A stretch of 64,000 bases of DNA from Zizania palustris (Eukaryota > Streptophyta > Magnoliopsida > Poales > Poaceae). A program made the position numbers and the translations under genes. The notes beneath the pieces are model-generated. The model made no database searches, had not been told where the DNA came from, and was given only the letters and a program-made list of their open reading frames with translations. The DNA lies in contig JAAALK010000289.1 of the NCBI GenBank assembly GCA_019279435.1, positions 11,228,342 to 11,292,341 of the forward strand, read 5' to 3'. Of the stretch, positions 34,264-44,615 are shown in pieces. Positions within the stretch are counted from its first letter, which is position 1; each line of letters opens with the position of its first letter.

Positions 34264-37017
34264 TCAGTGGCTGTAAGTGGGAGCATATGGTCCGGCACCA
34301 GGTTTAGCAAAAGAGCTAAACCAGTGTCGAGCCATCTGCTCAAAAGACGGAAAGCAGAAATCATCAGAAAAGTTTGGACCAAAACGCGGCTCAAAGCGCG
34401 GTCCTCGGTTCTGCCTAAAACCTCGGCCACGAGGTCCGGGACCATAGCCAAAACGGCCTGGAGCTCTGCCGGAATGAACACCACCATCTGGAGCACGGGC
34501 ATGAAAGTCGTCTCCTCTACCACCACCTACACGACGCGGCCTAGCCTCCAGCCTCTCCCCGCGTCGAGGAACTCTCAGTCTACCACCCTGCTGGTAGAAC
34601 TGCTCCTGACCACCACGAGCACGCTCTGCTCTCTCAACCCGCTTCCTCCTGAAGCAAAACTCCGCAAGATGCCCGTCTCTCTGACAGTACTCACAATGAT
34701 AGGTAGGCTTCTTGGGATGTGGTTGAGGCTTGGGGTTCTTGGGCTTAGTGGTGATTGGTGTTGTCTTCTTGGGTTGAGAGGGTCCAGGAAGAGAGTCAAG
34801 AGAAGTGTGGAGGTGTTTGGGCTTTGGAACCCACATGGGCTTCTTGGGTGGAGCTTTGGGTGGTTCATGGATCACTCCATCCTTGGGCTGACAAGCCTGG
34901 GAAGACTCAGTGGAATGGGTCTTGGGATATCTCTGCTCAGGAGTCATTTTACTCCACTCCACTGCCCGGCTAATGGCACTCTCAAAGTCAGCCTTGGTGT
35001 AGGTGTAACCTACCCCAAACCCATCCTGCCTCTTGAACTGCTGGATCATCATGCCGAGCTAGGGCTCTCTGGCACTGATCCAACTCAGGATAGAACAGAG
35101 GTAAAAGTTCTCATTCTGAGAATCAGCTAACTCCTCTCTCAAGGCAGCTAGAACCTCTACCTGAGACAAGCAGGTCTCACACTCGCTATCTATCTGGACA
35201 GACTTCTCGGCTTTCAGCTTAATAACCTCCATTCTAAGAGACAGACAGTTCTCACAGACAGTGGGTGGAACTGACAATGTCTCAAGCTCTAGCCTAGTCT
35301 GCGCAAGCTCAGCTCTCACTCTCTCCAAATCACCCAAATGCACATCGCCCTTGGCTTTCAGCTCAGCTAAGACAGCTAGATGAGATGGGCAATCAGCACA
35401 GGGTGCGATGACAGTGGCTTGAGCATCTTTCAGCTCCAGCTGAGCGCTTTCAAGCTCAGTGGCCAAAGCGTCCCTCTCATCAACCCTTTCTGTGTACCTG
35501 GACTTCAGAGTCGACAGGTCACACAGAAGCACCTCACACTTTGGGCACTCACTGCTATCACCCAAGCAAGGGGAAGAAGATAGACTCTCAATTCTGCCGT
35601 TGGCCACGGCAAGCTCACTCTCTAACTCATCTATCCTCTTCTTAGCCCCTCTAAGCAGTTTTTCCCGATATTTTAACTCCTGACGATTGCTTTCAAGTAA
35701 ATCAATGATTTCACGTTCATAAGATGATACCTTTTCGTTGTCGTCGTCATCGGAGTCATCGGAGGAGCTCTTCTCTTTCTTATCCCCAAGAGCCATTGAG
35801 CAGAAGCTCTTGCGGGATCTTCAGTGTTGATGTGAGCGGCTCTTCGGTCTGTCCCCGAAGGCCATGAAGCAAAGGCCTGCTGGATCGTCCTTGTCCTTCC
35901 CCTTCTTGACGATGATCTCCTCATCGCTTGAGCTCGATGAAGAGGATGAAGACGTGGACCGCTTGGAGTAGCTCTTTTCCATCTCAGCGAAGAAGGCCTT
36001 GTCCCGCTTCTTGTTCTCTCGCCGGTAGTCCTTCAGGGCCTTTCTGAAGAATTTGGTCTTTGGCTTGCCCTTGTTGAAGAAGGAGCTGTCGTGCTTGCCG
36101 GAGTCGTGGAAGCCACCACCGGTGCCCTTCTTGTGGCCATTGCGCTTGGGGCAGTCGGCGATGAAGTGTCCTGGGTCACCACACTCAAAGCATCCGGTCT
36201 TTGTGCCGTGTCTTTTGAACATCCTTTTGTCATAAACACGACGCACCCGGTTGTTAAACAGACACAAATCATCATCTCCCAAAGACTCAAGCTGGTCCTC
36301 AGTGATAGACATCAAAGAGAACCCAGCACAGCTCACAGAAGAGGGATCAACAGAAGGTGTAGCAAGGGCTAGAGACTTTGATCCAGAGCCAGTGAGATTT
36401 GATCTCAACTGGGTATCAACCTCGGTGGCCTTCAGCTTGCTAAACAACTCAGAAATGGTCAAGGTATCATAAGATGTGCTCTCAATGATAGAGGATACCT
36501 TGATCTCCCAGATCTTTGGGTCCAAGGTATGGAGAACCTTGAGGGCCTGCTCGTGATCTGAGACTAACTGAACACCCTCACCCTTGTTGTCCCGAAGCTT
36601 GTTGATGATCGACTGAAAGCGACCAAACAAGGCTTCAACAGATTCACCCGGCTTCTGTGTGAAATTCTCATATTCACGCCGGTAGGTCTGATAGAGTCGA
36701 GCTTTGACCTGGGCTGTCCCCTCATGGTGTGCCTGGAGGGTAGCCCAGATCTCTCTCGCAGTGGAGAGATGGCTCACACGCTCAAATTCAGTGGGACCTA
36801 AACCAGAAAACAGAATATTCACCGCTTTGTTGTTGTTCTGATGTTGGGCAATGATATCCGGAGAATCACGCTCATCAACAGGCAACACTGTGAAAGTAGC
36901 GTGAATACAGATGTCCCAGATGTCCGAGCTTTGGCTCATCAGATAGGCTCGCATGCGAGTCTTCCAATAATTATAGCCATAGGCTTCCAAGGACGGGACC
37001 TTGCCAGGAGACGTCAT
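34264..37017 (-). pseudogene. gag: Copia C gag, long with coiled coil (two stops)
   Basis: The start is ATG at 37017 (MTSPGKVPSLEAYGYNYWK). An upstream GTG at 37023 is in frame but unlikely. One frame of ~917 codons runs to TGA at 34264-34266, interrupted by TGA at 35821-35823 and TAG at 35059-35061. The gag core is followed by CCHC CFECGDPGHFIADCPK near 36195-36150, a poly-Ser stretch (35930-35960), a long Glu/Leu-rich coiled coil with CxxC pairs (35790-35080), a basic Pro/Lys region, and a second knuckle CEYCQRDGHLAEFCFRR near 34695. The tail is Arg/Gly-rich. Long coiled-coil Gags are characteristic of Sireviruses. Pol starts in a different frame right after the stop. Confidence 0.9.
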
Positions 37018-37068
37018 GGTCACTACCGAGGTTTAGAACCGGTTAAGGTATGGAAAAACCCTAACCAA

Positions 37069-37080
37069 GCTCTGATACCA
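37069..37080 (-). other. Copia C primer-binding site (initiator Met tRNA)
   Basis: GCTCTGATACCA (reverse complement TGGTATCAGAGC) lies 2 nt from the LTR end at 37083. Confidence 0.95.
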
Positions 37081-37082
37081 CT

Positions 37083-39005
37083 TGTAGGACCGAAAGTAGC
37101 GACCAGAGGGGGGTGAATGGGCGCCTAAAAAATTCTTGCGAATCAATGGCCTGCTCCCAATACCCAATGCACCTCGACAAACAAAAACCTCCGAAGCAAA
37201 CAAATCGACAGAGCTAAAAATAATCTAGCCTAAAAAACGACCGGTGTCCTAATTGAAAAGACACCAACACAGTGCTTAAAGGCAGATTAAAAGATTAATT
37301 AACTCACAGGCATTAAATCAGACCAACTCACAGGCACAAATTAAAACACCAGATTCAATATCATCCATTTTATCAGAACAGCAGATGAACCAACAGATAT
37401 AATGACAGCACAAAAATTAAATCAACAGATGAAATATATTCATAAAAAAAACTTCTTAGCAGTATGCCATCACATGCAATCGGATATTACGGAAGGAATT
37501 GGAATAGTACTAACAGCACGTGAAACGAGTCAAACAGGAATACCATGAATCGTTGTCTCCTGTTCATAGTCCTTTTGCCGAATACATGACCTGCATGTGC
37601 TGCTCCTGGCGAAATCGTCGAGGCACGCCTGTTTGCGCTGCCTAGCACAAAGGCCTGTGTAGCCGTGTTCTTCACACAAGCACTACGCTGAACCTGCTTG
37701 GTTGAAATCGACCGCAAGCTTCCAGTGCCACGCACAAAGACTTAAGACAGAGAGAAGGTTTCACCCATACAGTGCTACTTCCAGGAACCCAAAGTACAGC
37801 AGAAGCTATGAGATTAAAAGAAACAAGCTAGCACATAGCCTGAAGCAATGAACTCATGCGCAGGAAAAAATAAAACAAGACACGTTGTCAGCCTATGCAG
37901 TGTACATAAGCTATTGTAGACTAGAAAATGCTAGAAGAACACTGCCATGTTCACTGTGGCTGAAATAAAATAAAAAACAGCAAGACGTGTGAAGTTGAGA
38001 AACAATAAAAACCTATGGCCTAGATCCTAGCCCCTCCCCATGCGCTACTTTAGTCATGGCGTGACTCTAGCCTTGATGGCTGTGCTAGTACTGCTTGCTG
38101 TGAGTACGTGCTGTAGATGCATAGCCTGGCTGATGCATGCAAGCGCTAGGGGCAGCTATTGCTTAGGCATGCGTCTGGCGAAGAACAGTGCGAACCGCAG
38201 AAACAAAAAACGAAACACAGATGTAAAAACTAGAGAATAAAATCGCTCGGGAGAAGAAAAATCGAACCACGGCGGCGGCGATTTCCAGATCCGAACGAAA
38301 CACTGGCGGCGGAGAAGATGAACACCCAGGAAAAAAGGATGACCCAATATTTGGAATTAGTAAAGTGTTTTTCAGAAAAGGGTGCCCTAACCCTAGGATA
38401 TTGGGGCCTATTTATAGGCAGCCCATTAAATGGAAAAATGCAGAAATACCCCTAGGCTTTTTTACAGACGCTGGATAAAAATGGAAAAGACCGAAATGCC
38501 CTTAGGGTTTTTTACAGACTCGACTGACAGACTGTGGGCCTAAAGGCAAAATAGTAAAAACCTAAATAAAGGTAACTTGTCCTGATGCGGAGCTTTCGTA
38601 GCAGCTACGGCTTCGCCTCAGGACGGTTAGATCCGAAATCAACGGTTGTCAGTTTTGCGCCGGAACTGACAAAGCGTCCACCGTCTTCGCACCGGGTACC
38701 CGGATTGGGCCGGCCCGATTCCGCGGCTCCCTCAGCCCGGCAATCACTCGCCGCCCGTGTACCTGAGTCAATCCCGGTCAACAGTCTAGTGGATCCTCTG
38801 CTGCCCCTAGCCCATGTACCCGGATTGGGCCAGCCTGACTTCGCGGCCCCTCTGCCCGACAGTCGCTCGCTGCCCGTGTACCTGAGTCACACGCGGCCTA
38901 GACGCAACAGATCTTCTCTCTATTTTCAGTCCTCTTTGAACATCGTTGACAATGACTCATCACATCTAGAGCCATGAGGCCCACGCTTTTCAGCATGGCT
39001 CCTCA
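37083..39005 (-). repeat. 5' LTR of Copia C
   Basis: 1923 bp; TATA box TATAAATA on the minus strand at 38416-38409. Compared with the left LTR it lacks about 52 bp after 37324 and carries instead a 12-bp copy of AACTCACAGGCA, which also occurs 24 bp upstream at 37301-37312. Most of the other differences between the LTRs are transitions. Confidence 0.95.
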
Positions 39006-39010
39006 GCTTT
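39006..39010. repeat. Right target-site duplication of Copia C (GCTTT)
   Basis: It matches 27724-27728. The Copia B coding frame resumes immediately after it. Confidence 0.95.
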
Positions 39011-40877
39011 TGAACAGGCAAATGAACACGACATGGAACAGACCATCTTCGAAGAAGAAGATCCCAGAGATTTCGAGGATGAATCCCTACTACCCTCGAC
39101 ATCAACCCCCGAAGCTGACCTCGTTTCGACCACTTCGGCACAAGGTCCCGAAGCAACTACCTCGACATCGGTCATCTTGGACAACTTCAACGCACAAGTT
39201 GAGGGGGAGACTACATCCCGCCGTGAGGCTCCACACCATGTTCAAAGGATGCATCCTCCCGAGCAGATCATTGGTGAGCTTGATCAAAGGGTAACACATT
39301 CACATGCTCATTTCATTGATTCAGCTTTTGTTGCTTCTTTTGAGCCCTTAGATGTTAGTCATGCACTTTCTGATTCTAGTTGGATCAATGTCATGCATGA
39401 AGAACTTGAAAATTTTGAGAGAAACCAAGTCTGGACTTTAGTTGATCCTCCTCCAAATGTTCATTTTATTGGAACAAAATGGATTTTCAAAAACAAACAA
39501 GGGGAGGATGGGACTATAGTTAGAACCAAGGCTAGGCTTGTAGCTCAGGGTTATTCTCAATTAGAAGGGATTGATTTTACTAAAACGTTTGCACCTGTTG
39601 CTCGTCTTGAGGCCATTAGGATTTTGCTTGCCATTGCGATATCCCGGGGATTCAAACTCTATCAAATGTATGTCAAAAGTGCTTTTCTTAATGGCTTCAT
39701 AGGCGAAGATGTTTATGTAAAACAACCCCCTGGTTTTGAAAACCTCAAGTACCCACATAAAGTCCTTAAACTTCATAAGGCTCTTTATGGACTCAAGCAG
39801 GCCCCTCGGGCTTGGTATGACAGACTTAAGTCTTTTTTGCTTGAGCGGGGGTATTTGATGGGATCTGTTGATAAAACCCTGTTCACTCTCAAGCATGGAA
39901 AATATTTCCTCCTAGTTCAGATTTATGTGGATGATATCATCTTTGGTGGCTCTTCTCATGCTTTGGTTGCCGAGTTTGCAGATGCCATGAGCAGGGAGTT
40001 CGAGATGTCCATGATGGGCGAACTCTCATTTTTCCTTGGTTTGCAAATCAAGCAAGGCAAACAAGGTACTTTTGTCCACCAGACGAAGTACACCAAGGAC
40101 CTGCTCAAGAGATTCGACATGGCCGATGCGAAGCCTCTCGCCACTCCAATGGCTACATCTATAGCATTGGATCCTGACGAAGATGGAGAAGTCGTAGATC
40201 AGAAGGAGTTCCGAAGCATGATCGGCTCCCTCCTCTACTTGACTACTACGAGGCCGGACATACACTTCGCAGTGTGTCTGTGCGCTCGTTTTCAGGCTTC
40301 ACCACGAGCTTCGCACCACCAAGCGGTAAAGCGCATTCTAAGGTATCTCAAACATACCCTTGAGTTCAGCATATGGTATTCAGCATCTTCCTCTTTGTGT
40401 CTTCGAGGTTATTCCGATGCGGATTTTGCTGGGTGTAGGATTGATAGGAAGAGTACCTCTGGTACTTGTCATTTTCTAGGTACATCACTGGTTTGCTGGT
40501 CTTCCCGCAAACAGTCTAGTGTTGCACAATCGACGGCTGAGGCCGAATATGTTGCTGCAGCTAGCTGTTGCTCTCAGATCTTGTGGATGGTTTCCACTTT
40601 GCGGGATTTCGGGTTAGATTATAAGAGTGTTCCACTTTTCTGTGATAACACTAGTGCTATTTGTATTGCAAACAACCCGGTTCAGCACTCCAAAACCAAA
40701 CACATTGATGTGCGATATCATTTTCTCAGAGATCATAATGAGAAGGGTGATATTGAACTTCAATATGTTGATACCCAACACCAGCTAGCCGACATTTTCA
40801 CAAAACCTCTCGATGCTTCTCGATTTGCCTACTTGCGTGGGGAACTTGGTATTTGTCACCCTTACGGCATTTTGTGA
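39006..40877 (+). pseudogene. pol: Copia B 3' half of pol: RT and RNase H, long open frame
   Basis: This frame is open from the target duplication to TGA at 40875-40877; the longest ATG ORF starts at 39033 (614 aa). RT begins near WINVMHEELENFERNQVW and WIFKNKQGEDG. Motif A reads QMYVKSAFLNG, with Tyr (TAT, 39669-39671) where the catalytic Asp belongs. ALYGLKQAPRAWYDRLK and IYVDDIIFGG (about 39925) are intact. RNase H follows: YSDADFAGC, STAEAEYVAAASC, KTKHIDVRYHF and the C-terminal LADIFTKPLD. No stop or frameshift is seen, unlike the 5' half. It is a pseudogene because it is severed from gag and integrase by Copia C and lacks an essential RT residue. Confidence 0.95.
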
Positions 40878-42007
40878 GGGGGAGCAGATTTAGATTGGTG
40901 TGCATATGCTAATTGTGTGTGAAATTGCATTTACATCTTTTGCACTCATATGCCTGATTATAATTCATGAATAATGTCAGCTCAGCTCTATTTGATATAT
41001 CTAAAACATTTGGGCATGATGTTTCTTTCCAAAATCAAATCATGCTCACTGCTTAAGTCTTGGATCTAGCATGTTTAGGCAGGACTGCTTTAGCTATTTC
41101 TTATCTGCTTGATAGCAAGACACCTTTTCTCTGGAAGCTAATCACTACAACTTGAAAAATAGTTCTTCATACCCATGGATATTCATAAAGTGCTAAACAG
41201 TTTATTCACTTAATCAAAACTCCAAAAATCCATGATTTGCATGCTTCAAAGCAAAAAGATCCAGGTGGGTTTGTTTGTCGCACTACTCTATTCTAGACTG
41301 CCTACCATTGCACATTGGTCTGAACTGGAATAGTGTAGTGTATGCCAAAATCATTGCTTTAAGCTTCTGATGGCTTTCATGCCTAGGCTTGGCCTGATTG
41401 GAAAGTATAAGGTGGACAAACAAATAACCCCTGGCATTATGAACAGAACAACTCAATTCATTGCTCATCAAGTTTGCTTTTAAATGCTCCAATTGAACTG
41501 GACTTGTCTGTCTAGAGTAGAAATTGACTAGCTTTGCGCAGTCCATGCGTTTACTTGTCTAGTTACCTTGATTAAGTGGTGATGCTTTTACTTCAAACTG
41601 ATAAAATCACATGCTGTCATCATGTTTTTAGAGAATGTTAAATTGAGTTGAGCACATGATCATTGGTATTATTGTTGGCATATTTTTGCTTTATATGTCT
41701 TTGCAATTCTGCCCATTTCGACGCTATGCATCTTTCAAATGCTCCTTGATGCTTGCATTGCCAAAGGGGAGAAATTTTTGAGTTCTCTGCAGTAAGGGGG
41801 TAAAATAACTCAGGGGTAGTTTTTATCGTGCAAAGGGGAGATTTGCCGAAGGGGCTTTTAATCTTTTGAAAAGGGGGAGGAAAATTCTTTTGTCAAGTGA
41901 CATGATTTGGCTTGTTTCTGAGTTTTTATGGTCACTTGTGTGCTGAAACTTTTTCAAATTTTCTTGAACTTGAATTTGGTTGTGAATGCACTCATCAAGG
42001 GGGATAT
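40878..42007 (+). other. Copia B post-pol region with multiple polypurine tracts
   Basis: Purine tracts occur at 40876-40884 (GAGGGGGAG), about 41764 (AAAGGGGAGAAA), 41791 (TAAGGGGGTAAAA), 41834 (AAAGGGGAGA), 41870-41883 (GAAAAGGGGGAGGAAAA), and the terminal AAGGGGGATAT at 41997-42007 next to the LTR. No ORF of note is present. The tract series matches the Sirevirus layout seen in Copia C. Confidence 0.85.
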
Positions 42008-44025
42008 TGAGAAACCAAGGGTTGGTTTCGGAGTCTGTGATGGGTGATTGACGGGCTTTTACCCTTTGTTTCGAAGGGGTACCTCCGAAGGGGTTCGGAG
42101 GCTATTTCACCGAAGGGTTCGGTGGGTTTGGTTGCTGCAGCTGTTGCAGCGGAGTGTGCCTATCGGAGGGGTCCGACGGTACACGATGACTGGGTTGTAC
42201 CGAAGGTCTCAGTACTTTGGATGGTACACCGGAGTGTGTGCCGAAGGTTGTTTACCCGGAGAGGTCTCCGAGGTACTGGATACACTTGTCTGCTTGTCTG
42301 TGGTGCGTAGGGGACTTCGGAGGCGACGGAAGGTTCGTAGCAGGTGAACCTGGGTCAAGCGGGAGGCTTGATGCCAAGGGAGCAGGGAGCTCCGTCACGG
42401 TGGCCGCGAAGGGGTCTAGGTCGGTCCTCGGGTCGAGATGCACCAGGAGAAGGCAGTAAGTGCGGAGCATGGCTCTGGGTGAAGGTACTCCGAGACAAAG
42501 TCCTCGAAGGCGAGACACTTCGAAGGGTACTCCGGAAGGAGTGACTTCGGAGTATGGTGGATCAAGTCCTCAGCAGAGGCAAGGTGTTCGATGTGTGCTC
42601 CGGAAGGAGACACTCGAAGGTACCCGACGAAGGTCTCAGAAGTCGAGGTGCATCGAAGGCATGGTCCGGGTGAGGCTCGTCAAGGAGTGTGCTCGGGGAT
42701 TGACACTGCGACGAAGGGCTCATGGAATGCTTCATGCGGAGGCCTTGGACGAAGGAGGAACTTCGAAGGGTGGTACTCCGAAGGTGGGGCTTCGGAGTGA
42801 AGCAGGCTTCGGAGCAAGGCTGGCTCCGGAGCAAGGATGACTTGTGGTACTTCGGCCATGCATAGCTTCGGTACACGGACTGACAGAGTTCGAGCTGGGA
42901 GAAGCTGCGAAGCCGTGGTGGTCCACTCCGAGGGTGTTGGTGCGAAGGCCCAAGGGCTTTGACGGCTTCGGCTCAAAACCGTCACTGTATCGGAGGCTGA
43001 CTTCGGTGAAGCGAAGGCCGTCAGGCTCAATGCTTCTCACTGAAGCTACCGCACCCCTCGCATGCGAAGGGGGGCTTCAGAAAAGTCAAAGACTGTAAAG
43101 GCTGACAGTGTCTGCTCTGCAAAAAGCTAGCGCTGTCCCCTCTGCAAAGTTGACAGAGAAGCCTCAAAATAAAGTTGACTACCTTTTGTACCCCTCTGTT
43201 CTGTAGAGACAAAACCAATGTAAACCCTAGGGGTAAAGTAGTCAATTCACTTGGGTGAATAGTGGCTATAAATATGGGGGCTGGGTAGGTAACATTTAAC
43301 ACTTTGAGCATTCATTGTTGAGCTCCTGTACTAGCCACCTCATACTTTGTATTCATCCAGTGAGTTCATTTTTAGTGTTCCCTATTCAAGTAGCGAAGCC
43401 CTGCTTCGGTGTTCATTTTTCTGCTTGAGCTTGTTTGCATACCTCGCTGCATACTTCGATTTCTAGTGTCGAGTAGTAGTGCACCGAAGCCTATCTAGGC
43501 GAAGTGTGTTTTGTGCGAAGTGTGCTTTTTAGTGTGCGTTCGCTCTGTGTAACTGGAGGCTAGACCTCGCTGTTTACTAGCGAAGCCCTGATCGAAGCCC
43601 GGTTCTTTTCCTGTGTCGAAGCCCCTAGCGAAGTCTGTTAGTGTGCGTTTAGACCTTCGGAGTACGAAGCCCAGCACCAGTTGCTGTCGCTAAGTATTTG
43701 GTCCAAGTCCTCAGAGGTTAGTCCACTCTTGCGAAGGGTGAAGTGCAAAGCCTGCTCAAAGCACCCTGTGTGCGGAGCCTGCACTGACTTAGCAGAGTAG
43801 ATTTTTCGGGGTTGCGTGTAGAGTGAAGTCTTCTTGGCTTCAGACTTTTACTCCTTGCGAAGCCTGTGTTCGGAGCTGTCAAATACCTCCGAACTAGAAC
43901 TTCGAAGGTTGTGTTCGAAGCCTGTTCTGCAGTAGACTGAATTAAAACAGAAGGCTATTTTTAGCCTGAAATTTTAAAAGCTCCCATTCACCCCCCCCCC
44001 TCTGGTCGCCATTTCCGGTCCAACA
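42008..44025 (+). repeat. 3' LTR of Copia B
   Basis: 2018 bp, from TGAGAAACCAAGGG to ...TTCCGGTCCAACA. U3 from about 42060 to 43060 is packed with CCGAAG/TTCGGAG words. The TATA box is at 43266-43273. The terminal block CCCCTCTGGTCGCCA at 43997-44012 is the reverse form of the block shared by all Copia LTR ends in this window. A run of 10 or more C precedes it. Predicted ORFs in U3 on both strands are not genes. Confidence 0.93.
43266..43273 (+). promoter_or_regulatory. Copia B LTR TATA box
   Basis: TATAAATA in GTGGCTATAAATATGGGGG. The corresponding site in the copy at the window start lies at 1-9 on the minus strand. Confidence 0.75.
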
Positions 44026-44615
44026 CCTAATATGCAATATTTTCATACTTTTGATATTGCTAGAGGTTACTTGCTTGTCCACCTTATGCTGACCAATCAA
44101 GCTAAGCCTAGGTCAAGAAAATACAGTCAGAAGCTTAAAGCAATGATTTTGGCAACACTACAATAGCCTAGTTCATACTAAAGTGCTATGGTACATAGGC
44201 TAGAATAAAGACAGTGCGACAAAACAAACCCACCTGAATCTTTTAAAATTTATCACAAAAGACATGGATATCAATTTTTTTATGATTTTCATAATTTTTC
44301 AGAACCAGATTTTCATGAAAAGCATTTAATTCACCAAGTTGCATTTTGGCATCCAAGTGAAAAGATTTTAGCTACCAGGTATGTAAAAGATAGCAAGAGC
44401 ATTCAGCCTAAACATGCTAGGTACCAGACTAAGTAGTGACCATGTTTTAATTTTTTTCAAATTAAAATCATGCTCATGATGAAAATAGACATATTAACAA
44501 GAGTTGTGCTAACATGATCATGATAATTATTCAAAGGCATACATAAGCAGATATATGTAAACACAACAAAACATATTTCAGAAGCTTATGTGGATCAGAC
44601 AAAGTATGCTCCCTC

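Larger units (their letters stand above)
27729..39005 (-). mobile_element. Complete Sirevirus-like Ty1/copia element 'Copia C'
   Basis: This 11,277 bp element has two LTRs, an initiator-Met PBS, gag, pol, multiple PPTs and a 5-bp target duplication, GCTTT. It is inserted in reverse orientation in the pol gene of Copia B. It belongs to a different subfamily from B: its LTR ends TGTAGGACCGAAAGTAGCGACC, while B ends ...GGTCCAACA. By eye the LTRs differ by about 29 substitutions plus one ~40 bp indel event, suggesting insertion within the last million years at usual grass rates. Coding frames carry stops and frameshifts, so this copy is not autonomous. Confidence 0.97.
23957..44025 (+). mobile_element. 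Sirevirus-like Ty1/copia element 'Copia B', 5' truncated and split
   Basis: The left end starts inside the PBS (AGGGCAGGTTAAGATCACC, compared with the intact junction on the minus strand at 49717-49745). The 5' LTR is therefore missing. Gag and the first half of pol lie at 24012-27728. Copia C (27729-39005) is inserted, then pol continues at 39006-40877. The post-pol region, PPT and a 2.0 kb 3' LTR complete it. The gag with two zinc knuckles, protease motif WIMDSGCSRHMTG and multiple PPTs fit the Sirevirus lineage. Without Copia C the remaining sequence would be about 8.8 kb. Confidence 0.9.

Noticed and set aside
34267..35130. 287-codon plus-strand ORF
   Set aside because: It lies antisense to Copia C gag, is Ser/Leu/Arg-rich with no recognisable domain, and follows from gag codon composition.
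42252..43040. Overlapping ORFs on both strands in the Copia B LTR
   Set aside because: They arise from CCGAAG-rich U3 sequence lacking stops; homologous ORFs at 233-1257 are the same artefact.
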